From assembly GCA_000151295.1 (NCBI GenBank), contig GG745334.1, forward strand, positions 911,662 to 948,865: 37,204 bases of DNA. Reading direction: 5' to 3'. Each line of letters begins with the position of its first letter. Within the stretch, counting starts at the first letter, position 1. The notes beneath the pieces were generated by a model. That model ran no database searches. It was not told where the DNA came from and was given only the letters and a program-made list of their open reading frames with translations. Positions 21,963 through 32,916 of this stretch are shown here, piece by piece. The position numbers and the translations under genes are program-made. Source of the DNA: Allomyces macrogynus ATCC 38327. Its lineage: Eukaryota; Blastocladiomycota; Blastocladiomycetes; Blastocladiales; Blastocladiaceae.

Positions 21963-22916
21963 ATGGCCCAGAACCACTCACCCAGCTCGACCACGCGCTC
22001 CCGCCACCCGGCATCGCCTGTCCTGCGGCTCCCCGCGCCCCTTCCGCACATCTCAATCGCGCCGCTCGCCATTCTGTTGTTCCTATTTGCGCTGGCCGCC
22101 GTCCCGCTCGCGCACGCCTACTGCTCGACGCCCGCCAACTGCCAAGTGATTCTCAACAAGTCGCTGAACCCGTCGATCACCACCTACTCGGCGGGCGACG
22201 ATGTGACCGTCATGATGCGCGTCTACTACAACGAGTCGGTGACCACGTCGAGCGGTAACGTCGAGACCGTGCGCCGCAACATGTCGACCGTGTTTTTCCC
22301 GAAAGTTGACGCCTACTCGAAGTTGACCGTGCCCAACAGTACGAACGCGCTGTAGTCAACTCGAGAAACTGCCGGGGAGGTCTTTACACGCGTAACCCAC
22401 TCACTTGCCCGGGTCTCATAGGCTACCGCAACATCACGGCGCTCGCCGACATCCAAGTCTCGCTCGGCCTCGTCACGGGCGGCAGCTACTACGAGTTGCC
22501 GGCCAAGCAGTGGTACTCGTCGACCATGCACGCCTATATCCCGTACCGGCCCGTCATCATCACGCTCTCGTCGGGTACGCGGCGCTCTTCACTTCCGGGC
22601 CTCTCCTTTCGCGCTTCTCACACGTCCCACTTCGTGCCAGGCGCCATCACCATGATCGAGTGGCAGTCCACCAAGTGCTACTACTCCAACTGCGATTGCC
22701 TCGACAACATGTGTCCCGTCGCGTGCGGTGCCGACTCGTCGCAGTGCAATATTGTCGTGCATCTCGCGTGGGCCGGGTCCGACGCGCAGGGGAAATACCT
22801 GTCGAGCTCGAGTAAGTTTGGCTTGTTCGCCTTGGAGTGAGCGTGCACGTAAGATTGCTGACGCTGGATGATTGCTGGTAGTGAACTCGATTTACAGTCT
22901 GGAAAACGTGCTGTGA
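21963..22916 (+). CDS. Secreted Cys-rich protein, unknown
   Basis: Exons: 21963-22338, 22422-22574, 22641-22811, 22882-22916; phases fit, 244 aa. A hydrophobic stretch (residues about 31-55, A-P-L-A-I-L-L-F-L-F-A-L-A-A) followed by H-A-Y-C looks like a signal peptide or N-terminal anchor. The mature part has N-glycosylation sequons (N-K-S, N-E-S, N-M-S, N-I-T) and beta-rich segments. A Cys cluster near the end contains K-C-Y-Y-S-N-C-D-C, N-M-C-P-V-A-C and S-S-Q-C, which suggests a disulphide-bonded extracellular domain. No family is recognised. It shares a divergent promoter with the chimeric receptor, so co-expression is plausible (inference only). Confidence 0.75.
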
Positions 22917-23453
22917 GCGCCGTCGAGGATGGCGCGCGCTGTTACGCGAGTGGAGCGTGTGAATGGAGAGGGTAACGAGGACTGGCGGTGTGACGGCGAC
23001 TTGGCACCAATCATATATCATCTCATTCTTGGCCAGGATCTGCACGCGACTTCCATGCTAGCACGTCGCTCGTTGATGAACCTCGCACGCAGGGGTTGTA
23101 TGTTCATTCGTTCTTCATTCGTATTGAGGTTCGGTACCCGACAAATTTTGTGATGGGGAGAGGAGAGGAGAGGGGGGGAGGCGGGAGGACTCGCACATGG
23201 AAACAGTCGCGAGGCGCGTGCGGGTGTCAACCAACAGGCATGGGGGAGCCGAAGGAGGGATGATGGGGAGCAAGGTCCCCGCGTGAAGGGTTCGTAATTC
23301 CAATTCATTTACCGCGACGGAGCCCGCGCACACACCAAGGGGAGCGTGTGCGGCCGTCAAGAAGAAGGTCAAAAACAAAACGCCCCCAAAAAAGGAAGAG
23401 AGAAAAACAAAAAAAGTCTTGAAAATACAACAACACGACCTCACCACGACCGC
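22917..23453. other. Convergent 3' intergenic region
   Basis: This lies between the secreted gene (+) and DLST (-). It contains a purine-rich stretch (GGAGAGGAGAGGAGAG near 23157-23180) and an A-rich stretch at 23360-23430 that would be T-rich in the DLST 3' UTR. No gene seen. Confidence 0.5.
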
Positions 23454-25214
23454 TTACAGCAGCATGCGGCGCGGGTCCTCAATCGCCTCCTTGAGCTTCA
23501 TGAGGAACGTCGTGGCCTCACGGCCGTCAATCAGGCGGTGGTCGTAGGTCAGGCACACGTACATGACGGGCCGGATCTCAATCTTGCCGTTGACGACAAC
23601 GGCGCGCTCCTTGACGGCGTGCATGCCGAGAATCGCCGACTGCGGCATGTTGATGATGGGCGTGCCGAACATGGACCCGAACACGCCGCCGTTCGAGATG
23701 GTGAACGTGCCGCCGGCCATGTCCTCGATCGAGATCTTGTTGTCGCGGGCCTTGGCCGCCATATCGGCGAGCGCGCGCTCCACGTCAAGGAACGACATGT
23801 TCTGGCAGTCGCGAAGGACGGGCGTGACGAGGCCCTTGGGCGTCGCGACGGCAACCGAGATGTCGACAAACGACGGGTAGACGGTGTGGTCGCCGTCGAT
23901 GCGCGCGTTCACAACGGGCACGTGCTTCATCGCATAGGTCGTCGCCTTGACAAACGCCGACATGAACCCGAGCTTGACACCGTGCTCCTTGAGCGCCGCG
24001 TCCTTGTACTTGTTGCGGAACTCCATGATGTTCGACATGTCAATCTCGTTGAAGGTCGTCAGCGACGCCGCCGTGTTCTGCGACTCCTTGAGACGCTCGG
24101 CGATGCGCAGACGCATGCGCGACATCTTGACGCGCTCCTCGGTGCGCGCACCCGTCACGGCAGGCTGAACGGCCGCAGCCGGGGCCGCGGGGGCGGGGGT
24201 GGCCGGAGCAGGGGCCGCAGCGGGCTTGGCGGCAGGTGCGGGAGCAGCCGCGGGCGCGGCAGCGGGCGCAGGAGCAGCGGCAACCGGCGCAGGCGCGGCA
24301 ACCGGAGCGGCCTCGGCCTTGGGGGCAGCGGGCGCCGGGGCAGCGGCAGCGGGGGCTGATCGAGCGTAAACATATCGTCACGACACAGATCAGCTTCACG
24401 GCGAGCGCATTTTCGCAACCGCAAGTCCAGGAAAAACGGCGTACCCTCGGACGCATCCTTCTTCTCGAGCTTGAACAGGTCAGCAGCGACAACGACCGTG
24501 TCCTCCTCGTTGGCAAACTGCTCAACGATAACACCCGATGCGGGCGCGTTGACGGCAACATCGATCTTGTCGGTCTCAATGGTCGCAACCTCCTCGTCGG
24601 CCTTGACAAAGTCGCCGACCTCTAGATTATCGAGAACAATGCAGAATGCGGGGCTATTCGTGAGTTTTACAGTCACGCAGCAGGGGCGGCGCGCCACCGC
24701 CGCCCGGATGCGGGGAACGGAGCGCATGGACGCGTCGCCATGCACGTCGCATCGCACTCCGGGCGTGTAGCCGCGCGCGTGCCGGGATCAAGCGATCAAG
24801 AGAAACGTACTCTTGTGCCACGTCTTGAGCGTGCCCTCGGAGATGGAGTCGGCCATTTGCGGGACCTTAACGGTCACGACATCGGCTAGTAGAGGGTCAG
24901 CACAGCGGGTCAGTCGGCTGGACTGTCAACAGCGCGAGCACCGGAGCAAAGTAACAAACCGTAGGAGCGAGCCTGAACGGCCGTGAGCGTCTTGAGGGCA
25001 CTGCAAGCGCAACCAAGGGCCAAGAGCAGTCAGGATCGGATGGCTCTCGAGTCGCTCGCAGCAGTGGCCAAAGAACAACGAACCCAGCCGACACGAGACG
25101 GGCCGTGGCGGGGACAACGGCGACGGCAGCCACGGCGCGCGGAGCAGCGGCACGGACGGCCGAGGCGGCAGCCAGGCGCAGGGCCGGGCGCGCAGCGATA
25201 CGGGCGGCAAACAT
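23454..25214 (-). CDS. DLST: Dihydrolipoyllysine succinyltransferase, E2 of 2-oxoglutarate dehydrogenase
   Basis: This is the core of the mitochondrial 2-oxoglutarate dehydrogenase complex; it transfers the succinyl group from lipoyl-lysine to CoA. Exons: 25214-25084, 25000-24960, 24885-24811, 24621-24445, 24355-23454; 441 aa. An Ala/Arg-rich mitochondrial presequence ([10 protein letters not shown]) leads to one lipoyl domain ([11 protein letters not shown]; lipoylated Lys in I-E-T-D-K-I-D-V). An Ala/Pro linker of about 60 residues follows with no E1/E3-binding domain, as is usual for eukaryotic E2o. The catalytic domain ([11 protein letters not shown] to the end) carries the active-site block [11 protein letters not shown]. 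The 189-base intron before exon 4 is the longest in the window. Confidence 0.94.
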
Positions 25215-25885
25215 GATGGTGGTGACGGTCCAAGTACGGTCGATCGATCGGTCAAGCTGCAATGCTTTCTTTGATCAGCAGCGGCAGCAGCGGGTGGGCA
25301 GCGACAGGGCAAGATGCAGCTGCTCCTTGGTCGTGGTTGCAGGCGTCGTTGTCGGCGCAAGAGCGGTCCGAGAGGTCCAGGAGAGAAGGGATGGGTGGGG
25401 ATGGTGGAGGCCGACCGGGTCCAGCCGGCTTGTTCGAAAACGACGCGGCAAAGATGTGTTGGTGCGGGGGTTTGGACGATCGTTTGGGGGCGGTCCCTGC
25501 CCAAGTGCGTCAAGGCAGCGACAGCTTTGGCAGGATCGTAGAAAAGGTGGCTTGGCGCCGGAAGATGCCGGCTGCACGAGTCACGCTGTGGCGCAGGCGA
25601 TCAGATCAGAGCCCAGATCGACGCTTCCTGAAACTGTGAGACTCCTGTACACGTGTCAAGCCCATGCCATCCCTACAGGCATCGGACGGCTGTTGCTGCG
25701 CCGCGCAGTCAGCTCGGCAAGCTGTTTGGAGCCGAGCTTTCACTTCTTCACCCTGTCACCACCAAACCTCCCTGACGAAGCCCCCGACGGCGCCCCACGA
25801 CGAGCTCTCAAAACAGGGATCAACCATTGTCAACTGCACCCCACTGCTCCTCGCGGCTCGCTCAAGCATTTGAATCGGGTGCACC
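25215..25885. promoter_or_regulatory. Divergent promoter region of DLST and the SulP transporter
   Basis: These 671 bases separate two outward-facing genes. No domain-like frame was found. The half near DLST is GC-rich; the half near the transporter is CA/CT-rich. It should contain both promoters and leaders. Confidence 0.4.
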
Positions 25886-28452
25886 ATGCAAGCACCTGGC
25901 GCCGGATTCGGTGCTGTCGCAGCTGGCACGCGACCGTTGATCCATGCCCGCACGCGACCCATCACGCCAGCACGCAACCTCGTGGACGAGTCCGACTCCG
26001 AGTCGGTCAGCGCATTCGACGACGACGCCGACGACACGTCCGACCAGGAATGGGCTGCAGCCGACGATCTGCCCGCCCGCGCGGCGCATCATCACCATGC
26101 TTCATCGTCGTCATCATCAAGCACTATGCCGCCTGCGGGCGTCACAGCGATCCCGCTGCCCATTACTGAGACGGAGCCGCTGCTCCCGGCCTCGGCGGCA
26201 CGCCTGCGCGGCGAGCGATCCTGGGATGCGACTTGGGCCACGCTCAAGACACGCGCGCGCTATTACGTGCCGGCACTCTCGTGGATTCCCAATTATGATC
26301 CGCGCAATTTGCCGCACGATTTTTTGGCCGGAGCTACAGGTACGTGCTCCGTCCACAGTCATGATCAAGAGGATCTGGCGGAAATGCATGCCGAGTGGGT
26401 CGCTTGGCAACGGCTGACGTTTCTCCACCATGTGTAGTCGCGCTGCTCCTGCTCCCGCAGGGCCTCTCGTACGCATCGTCACTCGCCAAGCTCGACCCGG
26501 TCATCGGGCTGTACACGGCATTTGCGCCCGTCGCCTTCTACGCCTTCTTTGGAACGTCGCGCCAGCTTTCGGTTGGGCCCGAGGCGCTAGTCTCGATTCT
26601 CGTCGGGTCGGCCATCACCAAGAATGCGGTTCTGCGAATGGGTGATGGTACCGAGTTCAATGAAGAAGCTGTCATGGCCGAGCGCGCGACCTTGGCCGCG
26701 ACGTTGAGCCTGCTCGTCGGTATTTTCACGTTCATGCTTGGGTTCTTCCGGTTCGGGTTCATCGACTCGATGCTCTCGCGCGCGCTTTTGCGCGGGTTCA
26801 TCACGGCCGTGGCCCTTGTCATCATGATTGAGCAGGCACCGACGCTGCTCGGGATGCCACTGGTGCCTGGTGGCCTGCCGGCGCTTGAACCGCTGCCGCC
26901 AGTGTTCCCGATCCCGCCAACCGTAACGTCGACAATGTTTTGGAGCACGGGCACTGCCGAGGCGGTCGAGCCCGACGAAGACGAGCCCTCGGCGTTCGAC
27001 CTGTTCCTGACCCTGCTCGACCGCTTACACGAGACGCACGCACCGACCTTACTTTTGTCAATCATCTCGGTCGCGTTCCTCCTCATCACGGGCGCCGCCA
27101 AGCAGCGCATCGCCAACCGGTTCCACCGGCCATGGGTCAAGCTGATCCCAGAAATCCTGATCCTGGTCGTTGCCACGATCACGCTCAGCTGGGCCTACGA
27201 CTGGTGCTCGCAGGGAATTGAGATTCTCGGCCGCGTGCGATTCTCTGGCCTGCCCGTCCCGCGGTTCCCGCTGCTCAAGCCCTTTAGCGTGATTCGAGGG
27301 CTCACGATCCCGGCGATCCTGATTTCCGTGATTGGGTTTGTCGAGAGTATTGTCGTAACCAAGTCGTATGCCGGCGCGCACAACTACCCGGTCTCGCGCA
27401 ACCGCGAACTCGTCGCGCTCGGCGTGGCCAACCTGGCGGGTGCGTTTTTCCATGCCTACCCTGCGTTCGGGTCGCTCGCGCGCTCCCGCGTCGCGGATCG
27501 CGTCGGCGCGCGCACTCAACTTGCTGGGCTCGTGGCCGCGGGGTTCGTTCTGGTCGCGATCTTCTGCCTGCTGCCGTGCTTCGAGTACCTGCCGAAAGCC
27601 GTCATGGCGGCAATCATTCTCGTCGCGGCGCTGTCGCTCGTGGAAACGCACGATATCGCATTCATGCTCCAGCTGCACGCGTGGAAGGACCTCATGTTCA
27701 TGCTCTTCACGTTTGCGCTGACCGTGTTCGTCTCGATCGAGGCTGGCGTGCTCGTCTCGATCGCGCTCTCCCTGCTCCTTGTCGTCAAGGACGTGGCGAT
27801 TCCACGGATCACACTGCTCGGCCGCGTGCGGCCCGCGACCCCAGCGGTGCCAACAGCCCGCGGTACTGCCATCTCGCCATCGGTCCTCGCACAGCGCCGG
27901 ATCAAGTACCGCTCCATGGCCAACTTCCAGGACGCACACCTCCCCTCTGCCAACGACGACGACGACGACACCGCTGGTACTGTCGTCGTCCGCATCGATG
28001 AACCGCTGCATTTCGCCAACACGGGCGAACTGCGCGACCGGCTGTCGCGCGCCGAACGGTTCGGGTCGCTCGCCGCGCACCCGTCTGAGACCCCACGCCG
28101 GCGCGCGCCCGTGCGTCACGTCGTCTTTGACGTGCACCATATGCCGAGAATTGACGCGTCGGCGGTGCAGATTTTGGCGGAAATTGTCGCGCAGTACCGC
28201 GACCGCGAGGTCGCGGTGTCGTTTGTGCGTCTCCGCCCGGCGTTGAGGAAAAAGTTTGCGCGGGCGGGGATTACGGCGTTCGTGGGGGAGGAGCGGTTCG
28301 TGCGCCGGATTGCAGATGCGTTGCGCGGGGGTCCAAGCGGGGATGGGGTGCATGACGCAGCGGTCGCGGTGGTCGAGGTGGGGATGGCGGCCCGGGACCC
28401 GGGCGCGGAGGACGGGGCGGTGTCGGCGGAAACGTCGCCGCTGTTGCGTTGA
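25886..28452 (+). CDS. SulP/SLC26 anion (sulfate) transporter with STAS domain
   Basis: Exons 25886-26339 and 26438-28452, joined in phase at a GTACGT donor, give 822 aa. An acidic, Ser- and His-rich cytosolic N-terminus (residues 1-115, with a H-H-H-H run) precedes the conserved W-I-P-N-Y-D-P-R-N-L-P-H-D-F-L-A-G entry. The membrane domain begins L-L-L-P-Q-G-L-S-Y-A and includes Y-A-F-F-G-T-S-R-Q-L-S-V-G-P-E-A, typical of SulP. About 12-14 hydrophobic segments follow. A C-terminal STAS domain (about 27980-28310: P-R-I-D-A-S-A-V-Q-I-L) contains an inserted Arg-rich loop. The protein should exchange or import sulfate or similar anions at the plasma or vacuolar membrane. Substrate cannot be told from sequence. 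Confidence 0.9.
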
Positions 28453-28454
28453 TT

Positions 28455-28471
28455 GGGGGGGGGGGGGGGGG
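28455..28471 (+). repeat. G17 homopolymer just after the transporter stop
   Basis: A run of 17 G starts two bases after the TGA of the SulP gene, in its 3' UTR. It is the longer of two such G runs in the window and a likely G-quadruplex or length-variable site. Confidence 0.9.
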
Positions 28472-28689
28472 TGCGAGAGAAGATGTTCTTTGCGCTTCGA
28501 GTTGTTTGGTTTCCCCAGACGTAGGCCACGAGTGTATATTTTGACAAGGTTTAGTGGAAGTGGCAATCGCATGTTCGGTGTCATAGCTGTTGGTGCCAAA
28601 ACGTCGTCCAGACTCTAGTTGCTCTGCCCTTGCCACGTACGCAAATCCACGAGACACAGGTTACAAATTGTACAAGGCATCACGCCGCT

Positions 28690-29606
28690 CTAATCCTCGT
28701 GGACACCTCTCATCACGTACGACGACGAAGCACTGAGAATTCGCGCCGGCGTAATGACCGCGGCTGGTTCGCCATCACGCCCAACGAGCGAGCGAAACGA
28801 GCCGCTAAGTACGCTGAATTTGCCCTTGGGCATGACTGCCGGCGTCACAAAAGCCGCATCTATGAGGTGACAAATCTTGAGCAACGTTCGCCGATCGAGC
28901 GGACAGGATCGCCATACGGACCGCCAGAGCCCATGCTGGGCAGAACGTGATCGCCGACAGCGAGCGAGAGTAATAAGAGCAGCGGGACGAGCCAGAGGCA
29001 CACGCCGTAAAACGCGGCGAGCTGGATCATGGATAATTGACCGGGGGTAAAGCTCGTGAACCACGAGCTGTGGTTGGCGAGGGCCAAGACTATAGAACTC
29101 TTGACGTTAGTTTTGCGCGTGCGCCCAGTGGGTGGAGATGAAGGGAACAAGGTACCGCAGCACGATGCGAATAAGGGATCGCGGAGAGCGATGAACGGGA
29201 ACGTGCGCAGCGTCGCCGCGTACGCAACATGGCAAGCGGCGGAGAATAGAACGCGTGGTGTCGAAAAACCGTCGAGGAGCAGCAAGACATGAAGGAGCAG
29301 TACGACCTGGTGGAAGTAACTTGGTCAGACGAAAAGCAAGCTCCTCGATCCAAAAAATTGCGCCGACCCAAATAGCGATCGTAATTGCTTGCCTGGTCGC
29401 GCGGACGTGCGCTTCTATGAGCTCCGAAAGGCATAACAGTCCGCAGACTGGTGGGTAATTTGTTTTGGCATCGTCAGTATGTGGTCGACATTGTCCATGA
29501 CTGCGGGGGGGGGGGGGGGGAGGGCAGATGCTGCACCGATCGCAAAGGCCAGGAATGCGACGCCAAGGGCCGCACCGACGGTGGTCACGATCGAGACTGA
29601 GATCAT
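28690..29606 (-). CDS. SVP26/TEX261-family ER-Golgi membrane protein
   Basis: This family is a cargo receptor/adaptor that loads type II membrane proteins such as glycosyltransferases into COPII vesicles. Exons: 29606-29537, 29447-29368, 29306-29156, 29089-28922, 28859-28690; 212 aa, close to the family size of about 200. Blocks in order: a first membrane helix (V-G-A-A-L-G-V-A-F-L-A-F), L-S-E-L-I-E-A-H-V-R-A-T-R, L-R-T-F-P-F-I-A-L-R-D-P, A-N-H-S-S-W, G-V-C-L-W-L-V-P-L-L and V-G-D-H-V-L-P-S. The tail P-K-G-K-F-S-V is basic, as in the family. Introns 1-3 have off-consensus donors (GTGCAG, GTCGGC, GTACCT), but only these choices keep spacing and frame. Intron 1 contains a C16 run on the coding strand. 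Confidence 0.88.
29505..29520 (+). repeat. G16 homopolymer inside TEX261-like intron 1
   Basis: Sixteen G on the plus strand, read as C16 in the transcript. It lies 15 bases after the intron donor, not next to the acceptor, so it is not a normal polypyrimidine tract. Length is probably variable or uncertain. Confidence 0.9.
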
Positions 29607-29822
29607 TTCTGGAACGTGTCGTAGAGTATGCACAGGGTACTTGGTGGTGGCGTCGCGACGAGCCTTGGCTCCAAGGTGAGGTGCGAGACAGACGCGCGTC
29701 GTGCCTGAAGGATCATGCCGAAAGCACGCGAGCCCAGGCGTCGAGGGGCGAGACACATTTGGGCCATAATGCCGTGTCGCTGATGCTTTCAGTCGCTACG
29801 ACGCGTGTGCGCACTGTCCGCC

Positions 29823-32309
29823 ATGATGGCCGCCTACCCCGCGCACCACCCGCAGTCGCTCGGGGACCCCTTCCTGGGCGCGCCGCCCTCCCTGGATCCA
29901 AGCACCGCCGGCCCCGGCGCCATTTCCACCGCCGCGCTACACGCTCTCTCGCCGCGCCTCTTCAAGTCGCCCGCGAGCCCCGTGCCGCCATACCGTGGCC
30001 GCAACGACCAAGATCATGACGAGGAAACGAGTGAGCAGGACGCCGAGGACGAGGATGACAACGACGACAGCGACGATGCGCGCACCGACGACCAGCGCGC
30101 ACCAACGGCGACGACCAGCGGCCTGTTTGGCTCAGAAACGGACCATAACGACGATCACCACCTCGCCAACTTGGGGTTCGGGCCAACGGCACTCGCAACA
30201 GGCGTCGGTCCGTCGAGCGGCGCCGTTCGTGGCGGTGGAGGGCATGCGGGCGGGCCCGGCGACGCCGCGGGGCAAGGAAACCACGCGCCCATGTCGCCAA
30301 CGTCGTACCTGCGGTCCGCGGGCTTCTTCAACGACGGCCCGACCATGCGCCCGCAATCGCCTGGTAGTTTCTCGAGCGACTCGGCGTTTGGCGTGCGCGA
30401 CCAGATTGCCGCCCAGACCGCCAATGAGGTCCGATCATGCGAACTGTGATCCTCTACGTTGAACACGTTGCTCACCCCACCTGTCGTTGCCTGTGCATCT
30501 AGACGGCGCAAGCCCTCAAAGAGGCCTTCCGCAACGGCCGGTCGACGCCGCAAGCTTGGCGACAGAGCCAAGTCTACGCGCTCGGCCGCATGCTCGCCGA
30601 ACACCACGAACGCTGGCTCAGCGCGTTGTGCCAGGACGGCCGGTGTCGCCGCGAGGCCCTGTTTGAGCTCAAGACGGCCGAGACGCAAATTGCAATTGCC
30701 TGGGCGAGTGGGCCATCCTGGTGCGAAAAGCAGCACTTGGAAACGGGTTTCCGTGCGTTTTTGGCCATCGCAAACCGCTCTAATCGTCCATGTTGCTCAC
30801 TTCGCTGCCATGCTCCAGTCTATGCACCCACGCTCGCGCGCACCGCGGCCCCGCGCGGCCTGATCCTGCTCTTCAGCTCGTGCGAGTACCCGGTCATGCA
30901 CGCGCTCGTACCCTTGGCCGCGGCCGTCGCCGCAGGCAACTGCGTCATGGTTACGCCGCATCCGGACGCGCCCGCCGTGTCGAGTTTGCTCCGGCAGCTG
31001 GCACCACAGTACCTGGACGAGGATTGCATTGCCTTGCACGATGCTTTTTACCACGTTCCGCCGCCCGTCGACTTTGTGTGGTCGGCCGATATCGGCAACC
31101 CGGAACCGTGCATGAAGGCCGGGTCGATGGGTATTCCCGCCAGGTTTGATCGTTATCTGAAATGGTTCGCAGCGGTTTTCTTTCCCACGCCGTGCTTGAC
31201 GCGACCGTTCCACTGAATGTTGCAAACCCCGTCCACCAGCCCTGCGATCATCGACGACCCGTCCATTGTCCCGCTCGCCGCACGACGAATCGTCGAGTCG
31301 GCCTTCACATCCGCGGGCATGTTCCCGTACAAGCCGTCCTACATTGTCACGCTCCCGGAACTCAAGGCGCCGCTCATTACGCACTTGCAACAGGCGATCG
31401 TCGACATGTACACGGGTAACCCGTTTGTCCAGGACGAGTACAGCCGCGTCCCGTCGGCGGGCGTGCTCGACCAGGTCAAGGCCCTGCTCATCCAGCACAC
31501 GGACGTGCTGGCCTCGTCGGCCGTCCTCGACCCAGCTGAGAACGACCTGCTCCTGTCATCGTCGGAAGACGAGGACGACGACCATCTCGCCGTCTCGCGA
31601 CCGCTCGGACTCGCGTCGATGGGCGGCGCTGCGGCGCTCGGGCCCGGGCCCGAGGACGCGCGCGCGCATGGACGGACGGGGAAGAAGGCGCGCGCTGCGA
31701 AACCACCGCGTGGCGGCGTGGTGGAGGGTGGGATGTGGAGCGACGCGACGCGTGTCGTCGCACCGACGGTTGTTGTGTGCGACCCGAACTCGGCGCTGCT
31801 CGCGGGACCATGCCCGGGGCCCGTACTTCCCCTCGTCGTGCTGCCCAAGGAAGACCACCTTGAGTTTATGCGCGCGCGGCATCCGTTTGGGATCGTGTAT
31901 CACTTTACGAAGCGCCGTGACAAGTTCCCGCCGCACTATGCCGTCGGCGTCGTCGTCAACGACACGTTGTCGCCGTTCCGCGTCAACGAGACGATTTCTG
32001 CAACCTTGGCCGCGGCCGCACCGTCAGCCATTTCGCTCTTCCGCACCTTCTCGAACGCGCAGCCCCAAGATCTTTTGCTCACGGAAACTACTCGCGGCCT
32101 CGGCCGATGCGCGGTCGCGGTTCCCGCCCACGACACGCGGTAAGCTCAAGAACCTGGCCAAGCGGCAAGGGTGGCACGCTGTACCGCCACCGAAAAAGCC
32201 GTGGGGAGCACGAGTGCGCGAGTGGATGCCCGCGGCCGTGTCCGTGACGGTATTGGGTGCGGTGGGTGCGGGCGTGGCGTGGTACATGCGCGAGCGCATG
32301 TCGCGGTAA
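29823..32309 (+). CDS. Tail-anchored class 3 aldehyde dehydrogenase-like protein, catalytic residues lost
   Basis: Exons: 29823-30428, 30503-30752, 30819-31143, 31240-32309; about 750 aa. The first 200 residues are a disordered acidic extension (D-E-D-D-N-D-D-S-D-D). An ALDH3-type fold follows: R-Q-S-Q-V-Y-A-L-G-R-M-L, A-P-R-G-L-I-L-L-F-S-S-C-E-Y-P, V-A-A-G-N-C-V-M-V-T-P, G-P-V-L-P-L-V-V-L, G-V-V-V-N-D and R-F-P-P near the end. An acidic insert (S-S-E-D-E-D-D-D) lies in the middle. The C-terminus has one membrane helix (V-T-V-L-G-A-V-G-A-G-V-A-W-Y), like the tail of ER fatty-aldehyde dehydrogenase. The catalytic Cys position reads G-M-F-P-Y, the E-L-G-G-K block is absent and the E-I-F-G-P Glu is replaced. 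The last exon needs one base skipped near 32060-32095. Confidence 0.8.
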
Positions 32310-32916
32310 CCCGTTTAATGCTGCCGGGCTGGCGTGTTGGCGTGTGGGAGGAAAGGGGTGCAAGACCTGGCGATTCGTTCGTTTCATTCGTCTTCTTTTG
32401 TGCAAAGACTTCCTGTTCGTTCAAAATATATGACCGTAGAACCGCGTTTGGCGAAAAAGAGCTGGCGTTGTTGATTTGTTGATGGCGCGTCGACTCCGCT
32501 GACGTGATGCCTGCATCAGCCAACATTGTGGCCTTTTTTACGGGTCATCACCAGATCAGAGTGCCGTGCCTCATGCTCCTATCCTGATCGCGAGAATCCA
32601 CTAGGAATCCGGGTTCGAAACCCGACGACTTCTTAATTCGGATCGCTTGATCTGAGATCTGGACTGCGAGCGCTTCGCGGGCTGTTTCGCTTGCCATAAA
32701 TTAATATAGTTGGAGACGATTGGGGAACCACTATCCTCAGGAATAGGACAAGATGGAGCTGGTGATCTTCAACTAGTCAGTCGCTTTGTTGTCGACGATG
32801 GCAAACATGTTCTCGTCGGCCCATGCGTTCGCGCCCGCAGATCGGGTCATAAAAGTTTTCTTACCACTGACATACACAATCCCAGCCCACGCAGCACCAT
32901 CGGATCCACCAGCGCG
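32310..32916. other. Convergent 3' intergenic region
   Basis: This lies between the ALDH-like gene (+) and NCBP1 (-). It is AT-richer than the genes and contains an AATATATG patch (about 32425) and TTAATATA (32700). A perfect pol III B-box-like motif sits at 32612-32622. No coding frame with family content was seen. Confidence 0.5.
32612..32622 (+). promoter_or_regulatory. B-box-like motif / tRNA T-arm fragment
   Basis: GGTTCGAAACC matches the pol III B-box exactly and sits in a CGGG/CCCG stem with a TTCGAAA loop, as in a tRNA T-arm. I could not build the acceptor, D or anticodon stems around it, and no convincing A-box lies upstream. It may be a pseudo-tRNA, a SINE remnant or chance. Confidence 0.3.

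Noticed and set aside
23346..24359. 337-codon plus-strand frame
   Set aside because: Antisense of the DLST catalytic domain and Ala/Pro linker; its Gly/Arg repeats are the mirror of the linker codons.
27058..28599. 513-codon minus-strand frame
   Set aside because: Antisense of the SulP transporter; highly Arg/Asp/Glu/His-rich with no family content.
30753..30818. An earlier donor in the ALDH-like gene, in the W-A-S-G codons
   Set aside because: The later GTGCGT donor matches the local consensus and restores the family spacing before the A-P-R-G block.
32540..32640. Complete tRNA gene
   Set aside because: Only a T-arm could be formed; no matching acceptor stem, D-arm or anticodon arm within 100 bases.
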